A DNA stretch of 64,000 bases, from NCBI GenBank assembly GCA_905178155.1, contig CAJINV010000001.1, positions 13,475,349-13,539,348 on the forward strand, in the 5' to 3' direction. The notes under the pieces are model-generated. The model did not search any database and was not told the origin of the DNA. It was given only the letters and a program-made list of their open reading frames with translations. The translations under genes were made by a program, and so were the position numbers. This document shows positions 1 through 10,169 of this stretch, piece after piece (within the stretch, counting starts at the first letter, position 1; each line of letters begins with the position of its first letter). Source of the stretch: Amoebophrya sp. A120. Taxonomy: Eukaryota; Sar; Dinophyceae; Syndiniales; Amoebophryaceae.

Positions 1-3000
1 CAGTCGCGTCGCAGCTATTCGGCACTATTTCTACGATGATTTTCAGCTTCTCCATACCCCGCCCGGCGACCACGACACTTGTCGTGCCAGCATCGTCTCT
101 TCTTGATTCTAGAATACACAGCGCCTGAATTTCCGTCACAGACGTGCGGGACGAGGCCACAAGGGTTAGCGGCTTCACCGAAGACGATCTGTTGTGCGCT
201 TTCCCGACCGTTGCGGAAGATGATGAGCACCTGTAAGATTGGAGCATCTCCCTGCAGCAATACACCCGGACTACGCGATCCCATCCCGCGGTGACCAACA
301 GTTGTCGTGGTTCATCATAAGCGACACACTTCAAGGCGCACGCGGAAATATGGCCCCTTGTGTTTGCGATTTCGACCGCCGGCTGTTCTGGCCATGCAGC
401 TTTATTGGTGGCATGCGCAAACACGTCGCCATCCTGTTTCTCGAAGAAAGGGCGCAGGATGTAGCACATCCCATCGTCGCAGGCAGCCGCGATCAGTGGC
501 GTTTGATTTTCTGTAGAATTTTCCGGTGCTTCTGCTTTCATAATTGTGACCGCACATACCGCATTTACCGAACCGGGCAGGAACTTGAACGAGTCGCGGT
601 CCCATTTATTCATTCTCCCATCGAAAAGGTATACACCGCCGTCGGTACAGCCGACCGCGAAGCTCGCCGCTGGCTGTCCTGCCTCATGTAGTTCTACTTG
701 GGGCTCAACACGACGAGCAGTCTGGTGCATCTTGACGATCCCCCCATCTTCATCCATGTTCTTTCGCATCGTTGGTTGCCTTAGCAACGCAACTGCCATT
801 CCTACCCCAGTTCCCGGAATTTCGAGCCGAGAAAGGCGACCGAGGCGGGCGGTCGTTCCAGTGAGAAACAGTGTCCCGAACAGGACCACACCACTGGAGG
901 TGGTGGTTGCGAAGCGCAGCAGGTTTTCTCCGTCCACTCTGGCGTCGATGGCCAGCAGGCGGTCCTGTGCGAGAACCTTGTGAAACTTCAGGGTGTACGG
1001 AGCTGCCGTTGCGTCGAAAACTTTCAGTTCGCCGTGCGCGCTACCGGTCACGAGAAAAGAACGACGACCACCGTTCGAAGAACTTTCTGTTTGTTGTTGT
1101 TCTGCGCAACACATGCATTTCACAGCGGAGGCCTGTCGGTGAAAAATTTCCGTGTCGCATGACGAAAAAGACATCGGCTTCACGCTGTTCTGCTCGCTGT
1201 GAAAAACATGTTCTTCTCGCTGCTCTGCCCCATAATCACTCTCACCGCTTTCCCGAAACGTGTGTACTGCAAGCACGTTCTCTTCCCCTCCGGAAAATAA
1301 AACATCTTCCTCACTAGGGTTGCTGTTCTGTGACGTCGCTGACGATGATCTTGCGATCATGCTTCTTCGCGGACAAGCCAGCGCCAAAACTTCCTTCCCG
1401 ACACCGGCGTTGAGCAGCTTCTGCGAGAAGGTGTTGACTTTTGGGATCTTTTTGACATACACAGCATCCTGTTGAGTGTAAACGAATTCCTCGCTCGAGA
1501 TGCAGAAGGCCCGTCGCGCGCCGCCACAGTTCACCTTGACCAGCTCGTCGCCCTGGTAGCCGCTCACCATGACAAAATCCCCCGCTGTGAAGCCCGCCAG
1601 AAGGGGTTCTTTTTGTTCTTGCTCACCTTCTACACATGATCCACCGGCGGCATCATGGAAGTAAAGATGCGAAATCTGCGAGGATTTATACCAAAACACC
1701 TTTTCCAAAGAGAAAACCGGGTTTCTTTTCCCATCAGCACTGCTGCTTGACGCAGTTGTAGATGAGTCTGACACGATAAATTCGTTGCGACAGCTCACGC
1801 GCCACTGTGCCACCGTCGAGTCCGCGCCAAGGGAGTAGAACGAGCCTGCGCGGCTTTTGTCTCTGTGTAACGATAAAATCTTGCCCGCGTGCGCATTTCC
1901 TTGCTCGAAAAGCTGGGCACCCGTTGAATATTCGAAGAACCGCATACGTCCCTGGTCATCGCCGAAAACAAAGACTAAGGCAGGTTTGCCTTGACTTTCG
2001 ACGTTCACACACTCGACAAGACAACAGGCCTGCACTTTCAATTGTGGCTGCTGCCACAAAAGCGACAAAGTGGAAGGGTCGCCGCCTGGATTGCTGACAC
2101 TTGGCTCTCCGTCTCCAACCCTTATTTCGTACACTGCAATAGCACTGGCGGCGGCAGCAACGAGAAAGTGTTTGATTTCACCGCCTGTCTCGTCACAGCC
2201 AGTCGCTGCGAGCGGGCGGCTGAATGGCCAGAGATTGACTACGCGTCCCTTCTGCGGGAAAGGGCACGCTGCGACTTGCATTGTGCGAGCAGAATCGACT
2301 TCAGAGAAGGGCCGCTTTTCGATGTTCATTTCTACACCTGCTGGTGAATTGAAACTACAAATTCGACCGCAGGCAGTGCCGGCAAAGACGACAAACTGAT
2401 CACCGTCGTTGCCGCACGACGCTGCTGGTATCCGCATGTCACAAATTTTGGTGCACTGCATCCTTGGTCGAGGTCCTTCCTCCGGATGCTGTACCTCAGT
2501 ACCGTCTCTCGCAGTTCCAGCGGACGGGTCAAATTGTTGCACTTTCCCGCCGTCGGTGCTGGCACTTCTATCCTCCGGTTGCTTGTTCAACGACGACGCT
2601 AAGTGCGGAAGGTTCAACATTTCGTACGCATCGGACGGATTGTCTTCTCTTGTCTCGGCCCCGGTCGATAGTGATCTGCTACACACGGTAGGTGATCTGT
2701 TCACACAAAAAAGTCGCCCGTAGTTTGTCGCAACCAGATACGCACTGGTATCGCCGAGTCGCACAATGTCGCGGACCCAATCCTTTTGTTTTGTGCAAGT
2801 CCTCGAAGCATCTTGCGTTCGTGTGCAATCATCTGGAATGCTAAAAAGCAAGTCAGTGCAGGGCTCAGCTCGTTCTCCAAGTATTTCCGGAGCGCCATCT
2901 CCAGTAAGCGTGCCTTCTTGCGTTGTCGACACGCCAGGGTAGCTGCAGCTGAATGTGAATTTGTGAAAACCACCGTCACAGCCCACGTAGAGCTCCAAAG

Positions 3001-4468
3001 AAGAGGCTTCATTTGCGGCGCGCTCCAAAAAGCAGAAGCGGCCCGGTGCGGTCAAACTGAAAGTCCGCAGGCACGTACAACCCCTCCAGACCTTCACGGT
3101 CTGGTCTTCGGAAGCAGTTACCGTCAGAAAATCATCCTGGAAGATTGCAGCAAAGCGGCGGTCGCTCTTGGAACCATCGTTGTTCATCTTTGCCCTACTT
3201 CTACTTCCACCGATGTCAAACGTCCGGACGCATGTCACTCTGCCACCGTGGCCGGTCAGCTGCCCGAGCAGCCGCCAACGGCTCCTCGTCACATCAGTCG
3301 CTGTTGTAGCGTCATTTCCCTCCTCCGTAAGTTTTATTCCCGTTGAATCTTCATCAGAGTCTTCCCCCCAAATGCGCACACTGCGGTCGTCGGACGCCGA
3401 CAAAACCACCCTGCCGTCCAGCTCCGGAACCGCGTGAACGTCCAAAATCGCCGCGTTCGGGTGGCTCCCGACCTCTGCTGGGCGCGCGTTTCCGCTTCGT
3501 CGACACACCGTGAATATCTTGCCAAACGGGCCGCCGCAGAAAGGCTTCGGATTTTTCTTGCCGGAAGTAGAGAATCCTCCTGTACTTTTGACCATTGCTC
3601 CTCCGCCTCTTTCAGCAGTGCTGGTCTCTGGCACAAACACGACGTCCGCGGCATAGGAGACCGAGTGAGAAACGACGTCTGCGGCCTCGTGACGCGGGGA
3701 CGCTTCATCTTTCCGGAACCGCCATGACCCACGAGAGGCTTCGCACACGGATTGTTGTACTTCAGGGACGACTTCCACAATGAACTTTTTTATCGAGCCC
3801 AATGCGGTGATGACGATAAGTCGAAACAGGTCGCTGCCGCCAGGACGACTTCTACCGCTGCTGCTGCATAAGTCGAGTTCACAATGCAGAATCCATTCTT
3901 CCTTCCCCAAAACGTGCAATGCGCTTCGATGCGCATCCACGTCGACGTGACCACATCTGGTGGAAAGCAGAGTCGCTGCACCGCTCGAGGACGAGGAAGA
4001 TGAGGGCGTCTTCGCGCTAGGCGCTGATGCTGATGTACGATAACTCAAGAGAGAGTTACTTCGCATCGCCTCGTCACTTCGAAGTGTCACACCCTTGAGT
4101 GCAATCCGGTCCTCACCCCAAGAAAGCAACACAGTCCGTTGATGAGCCCCTTCTTGCGCATCCTGTTTCTCTGTGGAGCTGTTGACACCAGCTCCGTACG
4201 AAAAAAGCTGCACCCCATGGGCAATTGTTCCTGTCGATGGCTCCTGCCGGTCGCACTCGAAGGTGCAGCCGTCTTTCGTTTCACTAGCGTTGCCGAGTAC
4301 TTGCGGCGCAACGCCCAGAAAGCTCCCCGTGTCCTTTTCAAAGAAGTGCACGTCTGGGCCCATGGAAACACACTGCACTTTCCTTCCGGAGACGCATCCG
4401 GACGCGCCGGCAAGGCAAGGGCCACGGAAACCCTGACTCACGAGGCTAACCCGCTCAGCCTGGGCCAT
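1..4468 (-). CDS. WD40-repeat protein, WDR6-like, partial at 3' end
   Basis: One frame stays open from the ATG at 4468 to the left edge, 1489 codons without a stop or any need for an intron. WD-type strands are clear: VVLSASDDRSVRIW near residue 365, a following LTGHGGRVTCVRTF, then TVTASEDQTVKVW near 450, and LLVTAGWDRVVRVY near 1390. Spacing of the first three and the many degenerate blades recall WDR6/Trm734, the partner of the tRNA Gm34 methyltransferase, but this protein is already longer than the usual WDR6 of about 1100 residues and has Ser/Thr-rich insertions (SSSSSSS near 155). That it is a beta-propeller scaffold is well supported; the WDR6 assignment is inference. It could be another multi-propeller protein. 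The C terminus lies outside the window. Confidence 0.8.
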   Translation of the reverse strand, partial: MAQAERVSLVSQGFRGPCLAGASGCVSGRKVQCVSMGPDVHFFEKDTGSFLGVAPQVLGNASETKDGCTFECDRQEPSTGTIAHGVQLFSYGAGVNSSTEKQDAQEGAHQRTVLLSWGEDRIALKGVTLRSDEAMRSNSLLSYRTSASAPSAKTPSSSSSSSGAATLLSTRCGHVDVDAHRSALHVLGKEEWILHCELDLCSSSGRSRPGGSDLFRLIVITALGSIKKFIVEVVPEVQQSVCEASRGSWRFRKDEASPRHEAADVVSHSVSYAADVVFVPETSTAERGGGAMVKSTGGFSTSGKKNPKPFCGGPFGKIFTVCRRSGNARPAEVGSHPNAAILDVHAVPELDGRVVLSASDDRSVRIWGEDSDEDSTGIKLTEEGNDATTATDVTRSRWRLLGQLTGHGGRVTCVRTFDIGGSRSRAKMNNDGSKSDRRFAAIFQDDFLTVTASEDQTVKVWRGCTCLRTFSLTAPGRFCFLERAANEASSLELYVGCDGGFHKFTFSCSYPGVSTTQEGTLTGDGAPEILGERAEPCTDLLFSIPDDCTRTQDASRTCTKQKDWVRDIVRLGDTSAYLVATNYGRLFCVNRSPTVCSRSLSTGAETREDNPSDAYEMLNLPHLASSLNKQPEDRSASTDGGKVQQFDPSAGTARDGTEVQHPEEGPRPRMQCTKICDMRIPAASCGNDGDQFVVFAGTACGRICSFNSPAGVEMNIEKRPFSEVDSARTMQVAACPFPQKGRVVNLWPFSRPLAATGCDETGGEIKHFLVAAAASAIAVYEIRVGDGEPSVSNPGGDPSTLSLLWQQPQLKVQACCLVECVNVESQGKPALVFVFGDDQGRMRFFEYSTGAQLFEQGNAHAGKILSLHRDKSRAGSFYSLGADSTVAQWRVSCRNEFIVSDSSTTASSSSADGKRNPVFSLEKVFWYKSSQISHLYFHDAAGGSCVEGEQEQKEPLLAGFTAGDFVMVSGYQGDELVKVNCGGARRAFCISSEEFVYTQQDAVYVKKIPKVNTFSQKLLNAGVGKEVLALACPRRSMIARSSSATSQNSNPSEEDVLFSGGEENVLAVHTFRESGESDYGAEQREEHVFHSEQNSVKPMSFSSCDTEIFHRQASAVKCMCCAEQQQTESSSNGGRRSFLVTGSAHGELKVFDATAAPYTLKFHKVLAQDRLLAIDARVDGENLLRFATTTSSGVVLFGTLFLTGTTARLGRLSRLEIPGTGVGMAVALLRQPTMRKNMDEDGGIVKMHQTARRVEPQVELHEAGQPAASFAVGCTDGGVYLFDGRMNKWDRDSFKFLPGSVNAVCAVTIMKAEAPENSTENQTPLIAAACDDGMCYILRPFFEKQDGDVFAHATNKAAWPEQPAVEIANTRGHISACALKCVAYDEPRQLLVTAGWDRVVRVYCCREMLQSYRCSSSSATVGKAHNRSSSVKPLTLVASSRTSVTEIQALCILESRRDDAGTTSVVVAGRGMEKLKIIVEIVPNSCDAT

Positions 4469-5611
4469 TTTGGTGACGGAACTACAGGGCTATCACCACA
4501 CACCGCGAACAAGCTTCGATCGAGTAACAAGGCAGAACTAAGTAGGCGATATCTAGCACATGGTTCTCTACTGCGATGGAATAGGAGAATAGCCGTAGTA
4601 CTAGATTATTATGGACAAGCAGCAAGTACAACACCGGAGAAGCATTAGAAATAGGTGTAAGTGCTTCTCGAGAAGCCGCACAACAGCCATCCACCTCGGC
4701 CGCGTACTGGTATATGTCGCTGTATTTTTCGACTTCTATCAATCATGCAGTTCTTCGGATCACAAGACTTAGATCGTGGCCTCCGCTTGTGACCTTGTTT
4801 TTGCATGATCTTGTTGAGGATCGGACTTTTAGCGCTGTCGGTGCACCGAGCCTTTCCTGGATCTCAAAGAGCCTTTTTCAGGAGCTACATTTCTATTTCT
4901 TGGAATTGGATCACAGCAGATGCCCGATCATTGAGAACCTCTAACCATTTCCTTGCACCACATTCTGTTCCTCCTCTGCAAATGCGAACCACAAAATTGC
5001 GCATACTTAAGATGGCAGCTACTTTCCCGGGTTAAAGCTTGACAGAATGAAAGGGAAACTTAAACTTTTCCTTTTGTGAAAACCAACTTTGGAATACTGA
5101 AAAACATGCATGCAATGGTTTTACGATTTGCACTTGATGTCCAGCAAGTTGTCTGCAGAGCCAAGAACTAAGGTACAATCATTTTCTGAAATTCGCCGCA
5201 GTCGCGTTATTCTCAAAGTAATGCTATCAATTTAGGAAAAATTGGGTTTGCTGTTTTGCAGTGATGAAAGAGGTTATATTGTAAAAGTCTTGGAGCACGC
5301 GCGAACCTCCAAAGGATTGCAGGCCTCATATTTCAACATGGACATGGGTATGCATTTTTTGAGCTGGTGAATGGTGTTCGATGCTACCTTTTTTATCTGA
5401 AAACTTCTTACTCGCCTCGTTCTTATTGATTCCTAAAGTTCTCAATGAATTCTGCGAACAAGCTCTTTGTTCTCAAATTGAAATTGACTTCGAATTTTAC
5501 ATTTGTTGAGAGGCGAGAATTTGAATTTCCGATGGTATCCAGGGTCGCGCAGAGCATGGCCGGAGCATCCAATCTTTGTTTGGCTTTGGCGCGGCATCTG
5601 CACTGCGTCAA
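4469..5611. other. Intergenic spacer, AT-rich
   Basis: No convincing reading frame on either strand. The only structure seen is a short inverted repeat, GAGAAGCA at 4637-4644 against TGCTTCTC at 4662-4669. It probably holds the 5' leader of the WD40 gene and the 3' end of the next gene upstream. Confidence 0.6.
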
Positions 5612-8600
5612 TTACTCGGCTTTTTTCTTTTCTCCGCGAAGCCCGAAAATTTTTGGCGTTCCAGCGGGCGTGACTTGCAGGGCCTGCAGTGCCTTCATCA
5701 ACGGACTCAGGAGGCCGTCCGTGTTCTCTTTGTTTTGCTCATCTTGATCGTTATCCTCCTCGGCATAGAGGCTTTCCGGGCTGTCTAGCGTGTTTGCAAT
5801 CACAGGGTCGCAAGAAGATTGCGTACAGCCCTCGGTCTGGTCCGCGGCAGAAGAAATATCGCTCCCCAAACTCGCTGGCCTGGTCGTTCGCGAGGTCGTT
5901 CCCTCACCGATGAAGGCGCAGCGGCCACTCGGCGTGCCGTCCAAAGACGACGGCGCTAGCGAGTCCGTCCCAACGGGGCTTGGATTTGTTCCGAGGATTG
6001 CGGAAAGCCCGGCTGATGCCCACTCCGTAGTTCGAAGATCCACGTACTCCTGCTGGGTTCCCATCTGGGATCGATAGTACCCACACGACGATGTTGACCC
6101 CACCCCGGCGTTTACATTTTCTACAGGCACTAAGAGGCGCACACCGGACAGCGCAAACTTGTACCGTTCCGTTGCTTCGTCCCAATACAAATCGAACACA
6201 GCGGAACCGAGGTTCTCGTGCATCGATTTCTTCCGCGCGGCCTGCTCGGATTCTTCCGTCCTCAACGTCCACTCATCGGAGGTACAGCAATCCTTATCCT
6301 GATCAGCGTGTTGCCGCCCGTTACTATCAGGATTGCAATTAGATGCTGTTCCGTCCCACGAAACGCCTCCGGCATCTTCCTCTTCGCCACCCACCGATTC
6401 TGCATGCATCGTGGCGAACTGGGAGCAAATTCTCGGAAGTTGCTTCTCTCTGGACGATGTGTCTGAGGTCGTCCACAAGAATCCCGTCCTGCTTCCCCGG
6501 CCGCACGCACAGCATCGCCTTCGCAACCGCTGCAATGCGGAAGCCGATGCTGTTTGATCATCTCCGACTGTCGTCGAAAATCTCATTCCAAAGCCGGGTC
6601 CTCGCACTAAACGATCTTCACCTTCGTCTTCGTCGACCATCACGCTGAGCTCTTGCATCTTCAACAGCCCGGCGTTCTCGGGGATAGTCATGCTGTTTGG
6701 TGTAGAAGTACCCCCACCAGCCGAGCCTATCAAAATGGAAAATCCCCCCACCCCATATCAAAACGGAAATTTGTGATGCTGATTTGGGGCCACAAATCAA
6801 CTTTGTATTGCAGAGAGGCATTGCGGCCAGATCCCCAGGCTAGGTAGAGGCGCATGTGTCTAGCTGTTCAGCATGGCAAACGACTCCCCTTCAGGCCCAC
6901 CAGCATGGCAAATCGCTTCCATAATGGGGCGGAAGCTTCTGCGCTTGTCTTCTTGCAAGACAGATGTGATTTGTGACCTCAAATCCGCAACACAAATCTT
7001 TGGAAGCATACTTTTTCAATATGGGGAGGGGGGATTTTTCCTCTCAATAGAGCCGCCTTGCTTGCCACTTCCGTACAATTTGTTCCCCGACCGCGCATAT
7101 CAAAAGTAAAAATGTCTGGGTCTGGAAGAATGCGCGATTTATCATGCAGCTTTTCCATGACCCATGAGGTCCGGAATACAGGACCTAGCATGACAGATTC
7201 TGTGCGATCTTTCTCATGCCTATCCTGCATGAGAAACTGCCTCCCGACTCGGTCAAAACTGGGCGACTTTTGGTAATCATGCAACACAGATTTTTGCATG
7301 CTTCAGACTTAGCATGACAAGTTGCATTCTTCCAGACCCAGACATTTTTACATTTGATAGCCCAAGCGGTGAGAGCAAAATTTGCTTCGACGCGTCGGAC
7401 AGCATCTCGTCGGAAGAAGAGGACTCGTCGTCATCCTGGGCGTAAAACAAGTCCGCGTGGTTGTTTGTTCTGCCCGCCGCGTAGTAAAAATGCATCCCGA
7501 TCGCAACATGCAGTTCTTGCGAGGCACTTGATCTTCGGCCTGAAGATGACACAACAGCAACTCTGCTGTCGGCACCAAACACGAAAGGGCCCGCTGAAAT
7601 GGTTGAGCTGGCGCTGGAGCTCTGTCGTTCGAATTGGCCAGCAAGAGGAGTAGAATCGTGGTCTCTACGATTGGAGGACCCTTGTTGGCTCGGACTGCCG
7701 TCGGGCGACGTCGTCCGACTGGCTGTAAACACCGTTGTTGGGTTAATGTCTGCTTTTTTATCCGTCGACGACTTTGCAGAAGATGTGGTTTCGTCAGAAG
7801 TAGAGCGTCGATTATATTTCGCTAGGTCCAGAACGACCAAATCCTCAGCCGCAAAGACGACAAGGTCGCTGACGGCACCACGAGAGAAATCAAACCTGTG
7901 TGCCTGCAGGGTCGGCTCTTGGATCAGTTCTCCCTCACGCTGCAGCATCGTGTCCCAAAGAAAAGCACTAACGTCATCTTTGGACGCGACTTGGAGCTTC
8001 GACCCGGCAACGATTGTCAGGCTCTTCGCGGGCCCGCGCGAGGAGCAGATATTTCTTCTTCTCGGCGAGGACCCTCGATGAGAGCTAGCCCGGCTGTGCG
8101 CTGGATTGTGCTTTGTGCCGGAATTGGTGCAACCCCGTGCTGTATTTATTTTACCGTGCTTTGATTGGTTATTTCGGTGCTGCGCACCATCAGCAGATCC
8201 CGAGATATACTGAACAACGCTCTGCCACGGAGAACCAAAGACCGAGGAAGAAGAGGTTGAAGACCCGTGCCGTACCTCCGCCTCGCACCTACTATTGTCG
8301 GATAGTTTTTTTCCACTTGCAGACGCAGATTCGGACACCAGCACACGACCATCCCTATTCAATTCCAGTGCAGTTGTGTCTACCCCGACACAGTACGCAG
8401 AAGTAAGCAGCAGCGACGGGCCCACGATGACCCCGGTACATTCGTGACTCCGCGAGTAGAACCGCTGTCCCTGTACGAGCACCACCGATTTGGCCATGTC
8501 ACCCACCAGCTGCTTCGTCGGGTCCGGACCCATCATGTGCAGTGACCCCATTTTGAAACGAAACTCATCAACGGTTTTTGCAGCAGAGGCAAAAATCTGG

Positions 8601-8689
8601 GTGCGATCGTCGGGGAAGAGCAGCTGGTGTGGGCCGGCGAGACCTGCAACCCAGCGGAGCAGCAGTCCGGTGAGCGAAAAGAACTTCAT
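5612..8689 (-). CDS. Degenerate trypsin-like secreted protein, three exons split by two introners
   Basis: Exons 8689-7360, 7092-7050 and 6722-5612 join to 828 codons including the stop. I chose the ATG at 8689, rather than an upstream codon, because it opens a signal peptide (MKFFSLTGLLLRWVAGLAG). Residues near 60-80 resemble the S1 protease histidine region: CTGVIVGPSLLLTSAYC, where trypsins have TAAHC, so the catalytic His would be Tyr. A later EDLVVLDLAKYN resembles the Asp region, and near the C terminus a CGYYRSQMGTQQEYVDL stretch resembles the end of an S1 domain. I see no GDSGG motif. Long Ser/Thr/Asp-rich segments interrupt the fold. Known of the family: S1 homologues lacking the triad act as binding proteins. 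Inference: an inactive, secreted S1-like protein. The middle exon is only 43 nt and lies between two mobile introns. If the introns stayed, the protein would stop inside the first one, near 7277. Confidence 0.65.
6728..7049. mobile_element. Introner-like element, family 2 (322 bp)
   Basis: Begins TATCAAAATGGAAAATCCCC and ends GGGGGGATTTTTCCTCTCAATA, an inverted terminal repeat. A perfect 5-bp duplication GAGCC flanks it (6723-6727 and 7050-7054). Removing it with one duplication copy rejoins GGC GGC TCG GCT GGT in the host gene without a frame change. No GT-AG pair is available at the borders. The second family-2 copy (24536-24857) has the same length and shares inner sequence in the opposite orientation. 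Confidence 0.9.
7098..7359. mobile_element. Introner-like element, family 1 (262 bp)
   Basis: The ends are TATCAAAAGTAAAAATGTC and GACATTTTTACATTTGATA, followed inward by TGGGTCTGGAAGAATG and its complement. The flanks GCGCA (7093-7097) and GCCCA (7360-7364) are a 5-bp duplication with one mismatch. Excision joins CTT GGG C to GG TCG GGG in frame. It has the same length and orientation as the Brr2 copy at 59822-60083. Confidence 0.9.
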
Positions 8690-10169
8690 CCTGTTCGCAC
8701 AAAGGAGAAGCGGTGCAGTTGTTTGTGGCAACAAGCTTCACATGCAGCCTCCAATCGGCTTTATCAGTTCCTGTGAGTTGTGCCACTGCACTTAGTACTT
8801 ATTTTCGCGAGGACTGGCTCCTTGTGGTTGTATTCTCTAAGATTGTTCGCGACAAAAAAATTGAACGGAGCCTGTTCCCGAAATTGAAAAGCGAACGGCA
8901 AGAATTTTCGCAGCACAGTAAACGCCACCTCAATGCAAGTTATCGCCGGTCCGTTGGATCAACATCGCCCGATTTCGAATTTCAAAGAACTACTTCGCCT
9001 CGCTGACCTGGGCTCGCGACCACTTGGAGGCAGCAAGCTGGATTCGACTCTTTTGCAGAGGGAACGAAAGCTCGGATCCTTGTGACGATCACAGCTGCGT
9101 GCCAGGAACAAAGCGCCGCTGCATCCTAGAAAACCAAAACTGTCGAAGAAGAAAACATTAGACAGGGTTTTCGTTTTCTGTTTGGGTTTTTCAAATTTTT
9201 TGCTAGCGAGGATCTTCCGCTAAAACGACACAGGTGATTTTTGCAAGCTCTCTCTGTTGCGAAGGGCTTCCTTTGAAGCCCCTTTCCGCAGCAAATTCTT
9301 CGTACTGTCAAAATAACGCAGCACTTCCTTCCTATTCATCCCAAAACCATGGTACATTTCTCTAGCCCTGGACGAGGCTCGTGGTGCTGCAATTTCAGTA
9401 CTAAAAGGTGCTTCCTTGAGTTCATCGTTTAGTACTGAATCAAATTCGGAAAAGAAAACGGGAAAGGCTAATTAATACTTGCTTGGAAACAATTTGCTTG
9501 TGTCGGCAAAACACAACACCTCAAATTTCTTTGTCGCAGAAATTCTGCCGTTGGCGGTGAAAAGTCAAGATGCACAGTGAAGTTACTTTTGCAAGTAATC
9601 GTGTATTTGATGATGTAGTGAAACCATAAATGATCGATAGATCTTCTGTATCAAGTACTAGCAGCAACCGTCTATGGTTATACGGCGCACTGGGTGCTTA
9701 GTGCATATTAATGCTACGATAGGAGGCTGCCTCGATTGCTGTTGTTGAAAAAAAGTTTTCATCTAGTTCCAAAATTTATCAGCTCTTCCCCGTTGTGGTG
9801 GTACAGCGTAGAGTTTAAGTTCCGCAGATAATTTGGCTTGCTTTGAAACCAAACGACAAGCGAGAACTTATCACTTACTTTCTCGATCAAACGATACGAA
9901 GATCGTATAGAAAATACAACTTTTGAAGTAGTCAAAAACTATTCTCCGACTTTCTTGATGCAACTCTTTTAATGCTTTCTTCCAAACTATCATAGGTATA
10001 GGAGCTCGTCTGATATTACAACTACTTTAATTAGTTTTTCCTTTTGCTAAGACTCCTGCTCCGTACGTCGGCATCGAAACTTCATGGTACGATGAACAAA
10101 ATCACAGCGACAAACAATAGCGAAATTTTCAGATGACCTTCCCAATTCCGTCGCTAATACCTAGCCCAT
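8690..10169. other. Intergenic spacer with two hairpins
   Basis: No supported gene. Two inverted repeats stand out: GGGCTTC-CTTT-GAAGCCC at about 9264-9281, preceded by GATTTTTGC, and TTCAGTACTAAA (9394-9405) against TTTAGTACTGAA (9428-9439). Either could be an RNA structure; neither matches an RNA family I can name. Confidence 0.5.
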
